Positions 1-9,131 of a DNA stretch of 64,000 bases are shown here, in pieces (position 1 is the stretch's first letter; the number at the start of each line of letters is the position of its first letter). Position numbers and translations under genes: made by a program. The stretch comes from Unio delphinus (Eukaryota > Mollusca > Bivalvia > Unionida > Unionidae). The stretch lies in assembly GCA_029339505.1 (NCBI GenBank), contig JAQISU010000132.1, positions 6,628,501 to 6,692,500 of the forward strand, given 5' to 3'. Below the pieces are notes generated by a model. The model worked only from the letters and a program-made list of their open reading frames with translations. It searched no databases and had not been told where the DNA came from.

Positions 1-1508
1 CAGTGCTGTATAAGTTTTTGCTTGGTTAGGTTATCAGGTTTCAGTGCTGTTTAAGTTTTTGCTTGGTTAGGCTATCAGGTTTCAGTGCTGTATAAGTTGT
101 GCTGTATAAATTTTTGCTTGGTTAGGTTATCAGGTTTCAGTGCTGTATAAGTTTTTGCTTGGTTAGGTTATCAGGTTTCAGTACTGTATAAGTTTTTGCT
201 TGTTTAGGTTATCAGGTTTCAGTGCTGTTTAAGTTTTTGTTTGGTTAGGCCATCAGGTTTCAGTGCTGTATAAGTTTTTGCTTGGTAAGGTTTTCAGGTT
301 TCAGTGCTGTTTAAGTTTTTGCTTGGTTAGGCTATCAGGTTTCAGTGCTGTTTAAGTTTTTGCTTGGTTAGGCTATCATGTTTCAGTGCTGTTTAAGTTT
401 TTGCTTGGTTAGGCTATCAGGTTTCAGTGCTGTTTAAGTTTTTGCTTGGTTAGGCTATCAGGTTTCAGTGCTGTTTAAGTTTTGGCTTGGTTAGGCTATC
501 TGGTTTCAGTGCTGTATAAGTTTTTGCTTGGTTAGGTTATCAGTTTTCAGTGCTGTATAAGTTTTTGCTTGGTTAGGTTATCAGTTTTCAGTGCTGTATA
601 AGTTTTTGCTTGGTTAGGTTATCAGGTTTCAGTGCTGTTTAAGTTTTTGCTTGGTTAGGCTATCAGGTTTCAGTGCTGTATAAGTTGTGCTGTATAAATT
701 TTTGCTTGGTTAGGTTATCAGGTTTCAGTGCTGTATAAGTTTTTGCTTGGTTAGGTTATCAGGTTTCAGTGCTGTATAAGTTTTTGCTTGTTTAGGTTAT
801 CAGGTTTCAGTGCTGTTTAAGTTTTTGCTTGGTTAGGCCATCAGGTTTCAGTGCTGTATAAGTTTTTGCTTGGTAAGGTTTTCAGGTTTCAGTGCTGTTT
901 AAGTTTTTGCTTGGTTAGGCTATCAGGTTTCAGTGCTGTTTAAGTTTTTGCTTGGTTAGGCTATCAGGTTTCAGTGCTGTTTAAGTTTTTGCTTGGTTAG
1001 GCTATCAGGTTTCAGTGCTGTTTAAGTTTTTGCTTGGTTAGGCTATCAGGTTTCAGTGCTGTTTAAGTTTTGGCTTGGTTAGGCTATCTGGTTTCAGTGC
1101 TGTATAAGTTTTTGCTTGGTTAGGTTATCAGTTTTCAGTGCTGTATAAGTTTTTGCTTGGTTAGGTTATCAGTTTTCAGTGCTGTATAAGTTTTTGCTTG
1201 GTTACGTTATCAGGTTTCAGTGCTGTTTAAGTTTTTGCTTGGTTAGGTTATCAGGTTTCAGTGCTGTTTAAGTTTTTGCTTGGTTAGGTTATCAGGTTTC
1301 AGTGCTGTTTAAGTTTTTGCTTGGTTAGGTTATCAGGTTTCAGTGCTGTATAAGTTTTTGCTTGGTTAGGCTATCTGGTTTCAGTGCTGTTTAAGTTTTT
1401 GCTTGGTTAGGTTATCAGTTTTCAGTGCTATTTAAGTTTTTGCTTGGTTAGGTTATCAGTTTTCAGTGCTATTTAAGTTTTTGCTTGGTTAGGTTATCAG
1501 TTTTCAGG
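1..1508. repeat. 41-bp tandem satellite array (runs off left edge)
   Basis: About 36 copies of a 41-bp unit (core TTGCTTGGTTAGG preceded by TTTCAGTGCTGTATAAG). The variants alternate TATAAG/TTTAAG and GTTATCAGG/GCTATCAGG. A rare junction variant, TATAAGTTGTGCTG, occurs at 91 and again at 679, which gives a higher-order period of about 588 bp. The array lies in an intron upstream of the first exon seen here and has no coding content. Confidence 0.95.
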
Positions 1509-1924
1509 CATGTGAAAGGTGTTACTTAATTAGGTTGTCAGTTTTCTGGCACTGTAGTTGTGTTCTTTAATCAGTTTTTTTCAGCTTTCTGTCACTTTAG
1601 TGGTGTTACCTTGATTAGCTTGTCAGTTTTTAGGCAATAATGGTGTTTCCTCAATTAGTGGTGTTTCCTCATTTAATGGTGTTTCCTCAATTAGTGGTGT
1701 TTCCTCAATTAATGGTGTTTCCTCAATTAGTTTGTCCATTTTATTCACTGTAATTGTGTTTTGATGATTTGATTTAAAGTTTCAAGGCACTGTAGTGGTA
1801 TTTCTTTGGTTAGGTTATCAGCTTTCAGGCACTATAATGGTGCTTCCATATTTTCTGAAAATAATTCGTTTTTCTTAAATCTAAAGCTTGCTTGAGTAAC
1901 ATGTATATTAATTTTTTTTTCTAG
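1509..1924. other. Intron sequence with degenerate short repeats
   Basis: Decayed continuation of the upstream array: several copies ending in GTTATCAG or TTGTCAGTTTT, then about five copies of an 18-bp unit (GGTGTTTCCTCAATTAGT) at about 1637-1734. It ends in a long T tract and an AG acceptor at 1923-1924. No gene is seen in it. Confidence 0.75.
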
Positions 1925-2177
1925 GTTCAGTTTCCAGCCATATACAGTAGAGCTAAATTACCAGGAATCTCTGATGAATTCCAGGCAGGAGATCCTTGTA
2001 GTCATCCTTGGACCAGTGTCTAACATCCTCATTTTCTCCTTCCTGGTCTTCTTTGCATGGGCATTTCAAAGACTGTTCAATTTTTTCCCCGATTTTGGAT
2101 GCAAGTTTATCATGTCTTACGGCATTCACACTATTTTGGATCCGATCCTCATCCTTGTTGTGGACTGTGCACTTGGG
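1925..2177 (+). CDS. Host gene exon A: multi-pass membrane protein (partial gene)
   Basis: Internal coding exon. A T-rich tract and CTAG acceptor precede it, and GTAGGT at 2178 is the donor. One base (1925) completes the previous codon, then 84 codons are open (1926-2177). The product has two strongly hydrophobic segments, ILVVILGPVSNILIFSFLVF and HTILDPILILVVDCALG, with aromatic-rich loops, so it is a membrane segment of a larger protein. It joins in phase to the exon at 3254. I do not firmly recognise the family. A relation to ojoplano/OFCC1-type transmembrane proteins is possible, from recall only. Upstream exons lie outside the window. Confidence 0.8.
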
Positions 2178-2182
2178 GTAGG

Positions 2183-2462
2183 TTTGTTTGTTTATCAGAA
2201 TTTTTTATGTAGCTTTAACAATGTTTCAGTCATATCGCTACGATGTCTGCAGTGAGGCAGTTTATAGTGCAGCCTAGCACTGGGGTATCATGCTGCAGAC
2301 ATATATATATATATATATGACACCAGGCTGACCAGTCCTAACACTAACCTGAGTGCCAAGCAAGGTAGCAGTTAGTACCATTATTGTAAATCTTTGGTAT
2401 AGCTCGGCTGGGGACATCCGCTTCTGGGGTGTACACTCTAACCACTAGGCCACTTGAGCAGT
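2183..2462 (-). mobile_element. tRNA-headed SINE, family B, copy 1
   Basis: Shares long stretches with copies at 45733 and 57150: TAGCTTTAACAATGTTTCAG, TCGCTACGATGTCTGCAGTG, CTAACACTAACCT and CTAACCACTAGGCCAC. Read on the minus strand, the right end is a tRNA-like head (GGCCTAGTGGTTAGAGTG). A (TA)n tract at about 2301-2319 interrupts it. The tail (GTTTGTTTGTTT) begins within a few bases of the donor of exon A. Confidence 0.8.
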
Positions 2463-2565
2463 ATAAAGGCCTAAAAAATGTTTCCTACCTTAAGTATTTT
2501 CAGCATGTTTATGTTTTCTAATTTCATGATATTTTATGTTTTGTTTTTGTAGTCATATCATTATA

Positions 2566-2750
2566 CAGTCGACTCCACTTAACTGCACATCGGTTAACTG
2601 CACACTCCGGATAACTGCATGTAATCACGCTGGTCCTGTTTTCCCAATGCTTTTCAATGTACTGTACCGTACTTCGGTTAACTGCACATTCTGGTTAACT
2701 GCACAGTCTCGTGATGGGCCCGAGAGTGTGCAGTTAACCGGAGTCAACTG
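2566..2750. mobile_element. Small inverted-repeat element (pogo/Tigger-like MITE)
   Basis: The left end CAGTCGACTCCACTTAACTG is the near-perfect inverse complement of the right end CAGTTAACCGGAGTCAACTG. The interior repeats GGTTAACTGCAC several times. CAGT...ACTG ends are typical of pogo/Tigger-derived MITEs, which normally sit between TA dinucleotides; TA is present on the left, but the right side reads CATATA. Nonautonomous and noncoding. The rest of the intron (2751-3253) shows no gene. Confidence 0.75.
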
Positions 2751-3253
2751 CATATATGTATAGTGCTTAGAGCTTCTAAAGATTAGGTGCTATAGAAAGT
2801 CCTCATTATTTTCAATTTTTTTTTTTTTTAAATAGCCAGTGAGGAAAACATGGAGAAATTCTTTCACTTTAAAACTCTAACCTACGCAAAAGACAAAACT
2901 GTAGAGCACCACCTTAAGATCTCTTTTTAAGCAGGTAGTAATCTTAATCAGTTAGAAGTTTGCTACATCACTTTGGTAAAAAATCATGCATCTTGATGAC
3001 TTAGTGGACGTGCATAATGTTCTAGACAAAGAGCACAAGATAGAAAATGATAATGATGACTTGTATGATGACTTGTATGATGACTTGTATGTTGAGTTGC
3101 AATCTCTAGGCTTTAGGTTTACTCAGAAAAAAACACAATGGTGCAGCCTAGAGAAGTCACTAGATTTGCATCCTGTGGAAATATTTATTTAACTTATTAC
3201 CTCAATGTCCTACTCAATAAATATTTATATCACTTCCTGCATCCGTTTTTCAG

Positions 3254-3417
3254 AGATACAAGGATGATAGCATCACTCCTACTGCTGACTTTGCCAAGCT
3301 GTGGTGGCATTTTTCTCGTGTTGAGGGATCAGGACTGGCTGGAGTCTTCATAACTGTGTTTCTGTACATTTTCACCATGTTTATCTCCGGAGCCATCCTG
3401 TACATGTATTTCCTCAG
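3254..3417 (+). CDS. Host gene exon B: membrane segment
   Basis: Coding exon with a TTTTTCAG acceptor before 3254 and donor GTTAGT at 3418. It has 54 codons plus two bases (phase 2), and the split codon is completed by the first base of the exon at 21455. It encodes a short polar region (KLWWHFSRVEGSG) followed by a long hydrophobic stretch (GVFITVFLYIFTMFISGAIL), a likely further transmembrane helix. The following intron (3418-21454) contains the whole Polinton-like element, so this exon and the next are 18 kb apart. Confidence 0.8.
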
Positions 3418-4696
3418 GTTAGTTAACACACACACACTTATATTTTAGAGATTTAAACCAAAATTCATATCTTTACTTAGTTGAAATATACCTTATTTTC
3501 CAGCCTATAAGTCGATACTTTTTGACTTGAAAGTCAGGTCTTCATCTTATACTCTAAATCAACTAAGATAAGGATTATGTCATTAAAACTGCATCAACTT
3601 ATATATGAATTATGGTATCCGGTATGCTGTTAAAAGTACTCTATAATTGGCATAATCGAAAACAGGTCACATAGAAGTACAAAATCTTGTTCACTTAATT
3701 TGTCAATAAATTGTTGTAAACTAATATGACTGCATTTTTATTTATATGTTTCGTCATTATTTTGTTTATATTCTGCATGTATTTTCTTATTTCTCAAACA
3801 TTAAAGAAAAACAATTACTGGTAAAAGTTCACTGGGCCGCATAGCATTCTTACAGTATATACCCTATAGTGTACTGTACTAATTTGTTTGTTCCAAAAAA
3901 AACCCACATGAAATAATTGTATTAAGAATTGTTTTATTCATCCTTTTTAACCATGCCTCATTTTTTCTGATCATACATCATATACTGGTACATTGATATC
4001 TAATTTTCCAGTATTCTATTGGACACACACGTTTTTTCATTGATCCTACATAGGGATGTAATCCATATTAACTTTAGCATTCTATGATTATATATAAAAT
4101 ACTGTAGATAATGCTTTCTTCTGTATTCCTCAAGTCACATGTTTATAATTGTGTTTGGCAAAGTTTCTCTAATAAATATGGTTTAAATTAAACTAAAATC
4201 AGATATTATAAAAATTACTACTCATAGATCATCAATGGTCTATTTTTAGTTTCACATTTTAGTTTAAAGAATATTGTGATGTGCATATTCATTTTTAACC
4301 AGCTGTCATTACAGTGTTTCTTTCATTATACTGGTAGTTGATAAATTGGTCTTGGGTTTCCAACAACAATCAAAGCCATTTGCCTCGCTTGTTTAAACCC
4401 TGTTATTGGTTTTGGCTACCAATAGTAGTTACTGTATTGCCAGTACCCCATTGTTCTTTCTTTATCATTAATCCATACCAATTATCCTACCAGTTTGTAA
4501 TATCAAGTGGTTTAAGAACCACAGGAAATAATGCCCACTCCCTTCTCTGGATGAAAAAAATGAATTTAGCCATGGGCATTGTTTTCGTTGCTATAGTACT
4601 GGCATACTGTAATGAGTTGACTATGTTTTTATCAATCTTTTCAGTTATAATCATTCTTATAAATATCCCGATCCAAATCATACAACTTGCATCACA

Positions 4697-4873
4697 ATGC
4701 CTTCCATCAAATCATGCAAGTCTTACACATTGACCTTTAAACTGGAAGTTGTAAAGGTCATGGAAGAGAAATATGGCTGCTCACAGGAATTATGGTGTCA
4801 CTGAAAATTGTGTCAAGGATTGGTGTAAAGCTAAGGTTACATTATGTGCTACAAAAAACCCCAAACAAAGCAA
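4697..4873 (+). pseudogene. Decayed pogo/Tigger-type transposase N-terminal (HTH) fragment
   Basis: One frame starting at 4697 reads a motif like SYTLTFKLEVVK, the beginning of the CENP-B/Tigger helix-turn-helix domain. It meets a stop in about 36 codons. A second frame then gives NYGVTENCVKDWCKAK, which matches the expected continuation of the same domain (the GV-x-x-x-x-V-x-x-W recognition helix). The frame break and the lack of a catalytic domain show it is a relic. Acidic-rich remnants near 4950-5050 could be the tail of the same copy. Confidence 0.55.
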
Positions 4874-5337
4874 ATCATGGCTGCAAAGGAAGATAGATTA
4901 ATATTTAGGATAATTTAGAAGAAAGTGTCGTGTGTCATGGAATGAAATGGAGACAGATGATGATGAAAACATTTCCATCTGAGCCCTGAGATAGCCACCA
5001 TTTTTCAATCCTATATGGAAGATGAAGTTTTCAAGGGTATTTCAGATATTGGAGATGATTAAGTGATCTATTAATCATTATTTTCTTAATTAGAATGTGG
5101 AAATGTTCTAATACAGGTAATAAAATGTTTTATAACATTGATGTGCTTTCAGTTTTAAATGACATGTTATATAATATGTATTATAAAACTGTTGACTTGT
5201 GTAAATTTGATACTGCATTTCACAGATATGTTGAAGTATAATAAAAAAGTATTTTTGTTTATTTTTTGTTTCTAACTTCTCTTTTCTGTCTCTTAATTTT
5301 CTTCACATTCTGATTTCCTTATGGATAGCCTCATTTC

Positions 5338-5342
5338 TCTAT
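5338..5342. repeat. Target-site duplication, left (TCTAT)
   Basis: TCTAT lies immediately outside the left terminal repeat and recurs immediately outside the right one (20471-20475). The base before it differs (C on the left; T, inside the element end, on the right), so a 6-bp duplication would have one mismatch. Polintons usually make 6-bp duplications. Confidence 0.7.
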
Positions 5343-5570
5343 AGCAGCAGAGAGGGTGAACAGACCACGATTTCAAGCAAAAATAAGGCTTCCAGATCAC
5401 GTTTTCGAACAAAATATGGCCTATAGATAACGTTTTCGAACAAAATATCAGGTTTCCAACAAATCTCATTTAACCAAAAAAAAAGTCTCCATTTTTGCAA
5501 AAACGGAGATTTTACGATTTTTTAATCAATTTTGCTCGCAACGATGTGGTCATCCACCCTCTCTGCTGCT
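5343..5570 (+). repeat. Left terminal inverted repeat, 228 bp
   Basis: Inverse complement of 20243-20470 with a single difference seen by eye (near 5371). Both ends of this repeat carry the same 16 bases inverted: AGCAGCAGAGAGGGTG at the outer end, and its complement at the inner end (5555-5570). The interior holds two copies of GTTTTCGAACAAAATAT and a hairpin-forming stretch around TTTTTGCAAAAA (5491-5514). Confidence 0.95.
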
Positions 5571-5648
5571 AAAGTTTTCAGTTCTGGGTTAATAATTCTT
5601 TTACGATTTTAACCGAATATTTGATCAAGTCCTTAGGACGAAAATCAT

Positions 5649-6494
5649 TTATGATTTCACAAACAGACTAATCGCTAACACCTCTTCTTGTAAATCAATC
5701 AGATTATTTGACTGGTCGGTGAGTTTGAAATTAATTCTGGTTAATGAATTATTATGGCATCGCATGTAGACAGGATTAATTGGGTTTTCAATAATTAGGA
5801 ATCCTGGAGGAGCTGTTGGTGCAAACGAATAAAGAATATATCCCTGCTGAGCTTGATTTGATTGCTCTAGATTAATCTGATAGCTTCCTTCAATTACATC
5901 ACATGTTAAATTGAGCGCAATCACTGAGGATATATTCACGTTGAACGGAGCGATATGCCTGCCGCCACCGTCTGGGTCATTATTGTGTTTGAGGATTTTT
6001 ATTTCCGGTGATGTTGTTTTTTTCCATGCATCATGAATTATTTTAAAACCAACATCGATGGCATCACTGAGAGATTTTTGTAGTTCTAGGATATTATATC
6101 CTGGTAGTTTGAATGTCGGAATATCCTTCACGGAGATTTTATAGTCTGTTGCAAAAATATCTCTTGTTTTAGGATTACTTTCACCTAATACCTCTTGAAT
6201 GATTTGCGCATTAAATGTTTCCATGTCATTGATGATTTTGTTACATGTTTCTACAACGCTGATAAATTCATCTTGGGTGAGTGTGCCGGATCTAAGGGAT
6301 ATAAACAACAACGAAATATCGCTATTCATCGCTCCGAAATTTACAGTGGGGTCATCCGGTTGAAGAATGTGATAGATCTTCTTAGTGATAGGATCTACCA
6401 ATTCAATAAAAAAATACAATTTATCATAATCGCTATAACTCTTTATTGGATTATCAGGTTTTATTCTGTCGGTGATATAATCAGTTTTTTGTGG
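5649..6494 (-). pseudogene. Penton/minor-capsid-like protein, C-terminal part (after in-frame stop)
   Basis: This is the same frame as the reading frame at 6495-7016, separated from it only by a TAA at 6495-6497. It stays open for about 280 codons to 5649. No ATG occurs near its beginning; the first in-frame Met lies about 55 codons in. The C-terminus (FAPTAPPGFLIIENPINPVY, then LTDQSNNLIDLQEEV) resembles the ending of a Polinton/adintovirus-associated structural protein family seen in invertebrate genomes. I infer a minor capsid or penton role from family resemblance and position. It is the last gene of the leftward virion block, 78 bp from the left terminal repeat. Confidence 0.6.
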
Positions 6495-7016
6495 TTATGG
6501 TAAATCAACAGTTTTTTCCCCTGGTGGTAATTCAGGCCATCCTAGTACGGTTCTAATAGAACTTTGATAGATATCTACGACGTATCCTTCTGTGTTTATC
6601 TCAATTGCGGATGATAGCGTCGGTTCATGAACTGTTATAGCGATTTTTGACTCTACTCCAGTAATCGATTTTATTCTACGCGCGAATTCATTATTGATTT
6701 GTTCGATTTGGTATGACCCTGTTGGTATCGAAACGACGTTCCAGTCTGGGGTACCGTCGTCTTTATTCTTATTCGCAAATACCAGTGAATTATTCGGTTG
6801 TTGACCACCAAATGATTTTGATCTGATATTAGGCCAACTGTGATACACTCGTAGTTTTGCTAGCGCTATCTCCTTCACGGGGACTGGGCTAGGGAAATTC
6901 ACACTAAACTCGGGTTCCGTTGATGTTATTGATATCATACTTGTTTGTACTGGGTTCGTGTTCTCCACTATTTGTTGAAGTAATTCCATCGGTGTCGTCA
7001 TTGTTATTATACTCAT
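6495..7016 (-). CDS. Penton/minor-capsid-like protein, N-terminal part
   Basis: A 173-residue frame from an ATG at 7014-7016 to a TAA at 6495-6497. The frame continues open downstream to 5649, so this is probably the N-terminal half of a ~455-residue protein interrupted by one stop. Features include a beta-rich pattern with LRVYHSWPNI, VVSIPTGSYQIEQINNEF (IPTGSY is a typical motif of the family by recall) and SSIRTVLGWPEL near the end. The start overlaps the end of the upstream membrane-protein gene's duplicated tail. Alternatives are a truncated functional short form or stop-codon readthrough. Confidence 0.6.
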   Translation of the reverse strand: MSIITMTTPMELLQQIVENTNPVQTSMISITSTEPEFSVNFPSPVPVKEIALAKLRVYHSWPNIRSKSFGGQQPNNSLVFANKNKDDGTPDWNVVSIPTGSYQIEQINNEFARRIKSITGVESKIAITVHEPTLSSAIEINTEGYVVDIYQSSIRTVLGWPELPPGEKTVDLP

Positions 7017-7230
7017 GTTGTCGCTCTAATTTTGACACCGCGGAATCATAAATACTGACCATCACTGAGAACTCACAATTTGGTATGGTTGAGGTTATTG
7101 AGATCATTCTGGTTTTTGGGTTCGTGTTTTCTAATTCCATCGGTGTTGTCATTGTTATTATACTCATGTTGTGGCTCTAATTTCGATATCGCGGAATCAA
7201 AAATACTGACCATCGCTGAGAATTCACTAT
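6921..7230 (-). repeat. Diverged tandem duplication (~150-bp period) at a gene junction
   Basis: The segment at about 6921-7071 matches that at about 7087-7227, with shared blocks TAATTCCATCGGTGT, CATTGTTATTATACTCATGT and TACTGACCATC. It duplicates the overlap between the end of the membrane-protein gene and the start of the penton-like gene. As a result two ATGs with the same following codons (MSIITMTTPMEL) exist, at 7167 and 7016. Only the 7016 one leads into the long structural reading frame. Confidence 0.8.
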
Positions 7231-7618
7231 CTGATATAATTGTATTATCGAGTGACGATGATATCATCAATGATAATTGCGAGTATGCGGTTGATGCAAT
7301 ATGAAATTGAAGTAAGTAATTCTGCAGTTTACTCTGGCTGCATGATGATATCTTTTTTGCTATCCTGGTTGATATACCCCCGATTGTAGCCACCGCAGAA
7401 ATGCAAATTGGAACTACGACCGGGGCAATCATTGTAACCGATGCAAGTATTATTCCGGCGCCAGCGAGAACGCTTGACAAAGAGTACACAATAACATCAA
7501 TTGCGGTGATTCTTCGTCGGTATTTTTTTATTTTTATTTGATACTCCTCAGTGAGGGTTTTGAGTCTATTCTGAAATTCTCTGACCTGATCATAGCGACA
7601 TTGAGTTGATGAAATCAT
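7073..7618 (-). CDS. Small membrane protein of the Polinton-like element
   Basis: 181 residues. A basic amphipathic N-terminal half (EFQNRLKTLTEEYQIKIKKYRRR) is followed by a long hydrophobic region at residues 38-82 (VYSLSSVLAGAGIILASVTM and onward), likely a hairpin of two membrane helices, then a polar C-terminus with HEYNNND. The C-terminal end lies in the tandemly duplicated junction, so the present stop may not be the ancestral one. Upstream of its ATG is CAATTGAAAAC, similar to the element before two other virion genes. No family is recognised. It could be a virion membrane-interacting or spike-anchoring protein. Confidence 0.6.
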   Translation of the reverse strand: MISSTQCRYDQVREFQNRLKTLTEEYQIKIKKYRRRITAIDVIVYSLSSVLAGAGIILASVTMIAPVVVPICISAVATIGGISTRIAKKISSCSQSKLQNYLLQFHIASTAYSQLSLMISSSLDNTIISDSEFSAMVSIFDSAISKLEPQHEYNNNDNTDGIRKHEPKNQNDLNNLNHTKL

Positions 7619-7665
7619 TTTTATTTTAAAAACACTAGCGTTTTCAATTGTGAAATCCTTTCAAT

Positions 7666-8613
7666 TTATTTACTTAAATCCGCTACGAATTCCACATACC
7701 AGGTTGCTGGAATCCCAATAAAATTTTTATCACTAGCTGTTATAGTGAACTTTTCAGTTGTATCCTTGTCGATGATCGTTGAAATCGTATTATTAACCCC
7801 GGATGAACTCGACGATGATATATTAAATTGAGTCAATGGTGTTACTAGTGTTAATCGATAAATACCCTTAACGGTTGCAGTGATATCTAATTTGTTGTTT
7901 GTAGGTGTCCACGCAAATGATCCGTGTTGGATTGTATATACTACGTTGTTGGTTTTCTCATGAAGAATTTTTGTTTTTTCAATGATTGTTATCATCCTCG
8001 AAAAATCACCTTTGATGGCTTCGATGAAGTTTTTCGTCTCATCGATGGATTTTTTAATATCCGGGAGTTTTATTTCAATTTTATCTAACGGGGTTACAAT
8101 AAATTTATCAATGATATTTCTACGAAATGATGTAAACTGTTTTCCGTTTTCTTCAATTCTAGATTCAAGTGTTGTTAGTACAAACACAGAATTGTTTAAC
8201 TCATCGTTGAGAGTTTTTAATCGATCTGTAATCGTCGAAACGAGTACACCCGGTTTGAGTTTACCCTGATCGGAAAATAGCGCGATAGTATTCTCGATTG
8301 CGTTTCGTTGTTTAACTAAAATATCATCCAACGACACATCACTAGTTTTCAATTTACCCTGATCGGAAAATAGCGCGATAGTATTCTCGATTGCGTTTCG
8401 TTGTTTAACTAAAATATCATTCAACGACACATCACTAGTTTTCAATTTATCCTGTTTGTCTTGAAATACAACTATTTCATTAGGATCAACATTTGTTAAG
8501 TTCAACGTCTCAGCGATTTCATCTTCAATTATTTTTTTTATATCCTTAACAGAATCAGGTGGTGCAGTGCCATCGGGTTTGGGTTTCAAAGATCTCCCCC
8601 AAATATCAATCAT
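7666..8613 (-). CDS. Fibre/spike-like structural protein with internal duplication
   Basis: 315 residues, starting MIDIWGRSLKPKPDG. The middle is predicted helical/coiled coil (ITDRLKTLNDELNNSVFVLT, KSIDETKNFIEAIKG). The C-terminal ~90 residues look beta-rich (WTPTNNKLDITATVKGIYRL ... IGIPATWYVEFVADL), like a trimeric head domain. A 31-residue unit (KLKTSDVSLDDILVKQRNAI...) is repeated twice in tandem as a 93-bp near-identical DNA duplication (about 8261-8446). The gene lies between the protease and the membrane protein in the virion block. A fibre role is inferred from architecture and position only. Confidence 0.6.
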   Translation of the reverse strand: MIDIWGRSLKPKPDGTAPPDSVKDIKKIIEDEIAETLNLTNVDPNEIVVFQDKQDKLKTSDVSLNDILVKQRNAIENTIALFSDQGKLKTSDVSLDDILVKQRNAIENTIALFSDQGKLKPGVLVSTITDRLKTLNDELNNSVFVLTTLESRIEENGKQFTSFRRNIIDKFIVTPLDKIEIKLPDIKKSIDETKNFIEAIKGDFSRMITIIEKTKILHEKTNNVVYTIQHGSFAWTPTNNKLDITATVKGIYRLTLVTPLTQFNISSSSSSGVNNTISTIIDKDTTEKFTITASDKNFIGIPATWYVEFVADLSK

Positions 8614-8637
8614 GTTATTGTAAAACTCTTTCTCTCT

Positions 8638-9120
8638 CTAAAATCGTTTTTGACGACTTCGTTGAAAAATCTTCGATTTTCTCCAGCGATTACTAGTGTA
8701 TTCATTAACGACAATATGTGGTGGTTTTCCGCTTGGGTTACTCAAGGAGTTAGAAATAGCGTCAAGGACATTTAATACTTCGCTGCCACATATTGGTGGG
8801 TCAATCATCGTTTGTGTTGGTAGCGTAGAATACCAAGTCTTCATTGGAAGGGTTTTTATATACCGCATAAACTCATTTGGTGGGGCTAATCCATATGAAT
8901 CGAAATAAACAATCCCACGTGGATCAATAGCGTATGCAACCCAGTGAGTTCCAGGTCCGGTGCTGTTATCTAAATTAATGATTCCGGTTTCAACGCTGTT
9001 TGGTTGATGTGGTAATTGATCTTTCATAAAGACACCTCTGAAGTTTTTAATCGCTAGTTTTTTAGCAGCATCCATTAAATCAAAATTGGACATAGGAACC
9101 ATCGAAGATTTGGGAACCAT
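8638..9120 (-). CDS. Adenain-like virion maturation cysteine protease
   Basis: The frame is open from 9222, but that first part overlaps the repeat-coded tail of the neighbouring gene. In-frame Mets at 9120, 9102 or 9093 are better starts. The catalytic set matches the adenovirus protease (Ulp1-like) fold in order: His in GTHWVAYAID, Asp in VYFDSYG, Gln in PTQTMID and Cys in PPICGSEVL. The protein is about 150-160 residues, shorter than adenain's ~200. The C-terminus is very basic (RWRKSKIFQRSRQKRF). It is expected to cleave capsid precursors, and candidate sites are present in two neighbouring proteins. Confidence 0.85.
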   Translation of the reverse strand: MVPKSSMVPMSNFDLMDAAKKLAIKNFRGVFMKDQLPHQPNSVETGIINLDNSTGPGTHWVAYAIDPRGIVYFDSYGLAPPNEFMRYIKTLPMKTWYSTLPTQTMIDPPICGSEVLNVLDAISNSLSNPSGKPPHIVVNEYTSNRWRKSKIFQRSRQKRF

Positions 9121-9131
9121 AGGTTCCTCAA

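Larger units (their letters stand above)
3418..5342. other. Host intron left of the Polinton-like element
   Basis: AT-rich intron. A stretch near 3500 (CAGCCTATAAGTCGATAC) resembles DNA-transposon end sequence. The segment 4690-5060 carries a decayed transposase fragment, listed separately. Nothing else in this stretch supports a gene. Confidence 0.6.

Noticed and set aside
1..1508. CRISPR-like array
   Set aside because: Direct repeats have no unique spacers; it is a eukaryotic tandem satellite.
4338..4733. 131-codon hydrophobic frame in the intron
   Set aside because: Overlaps the decayed Tigger-type fragment in another frame, with no recognisable domain and an AT-rich composition that makes Leu/Ile/Phe frames likely by chance.
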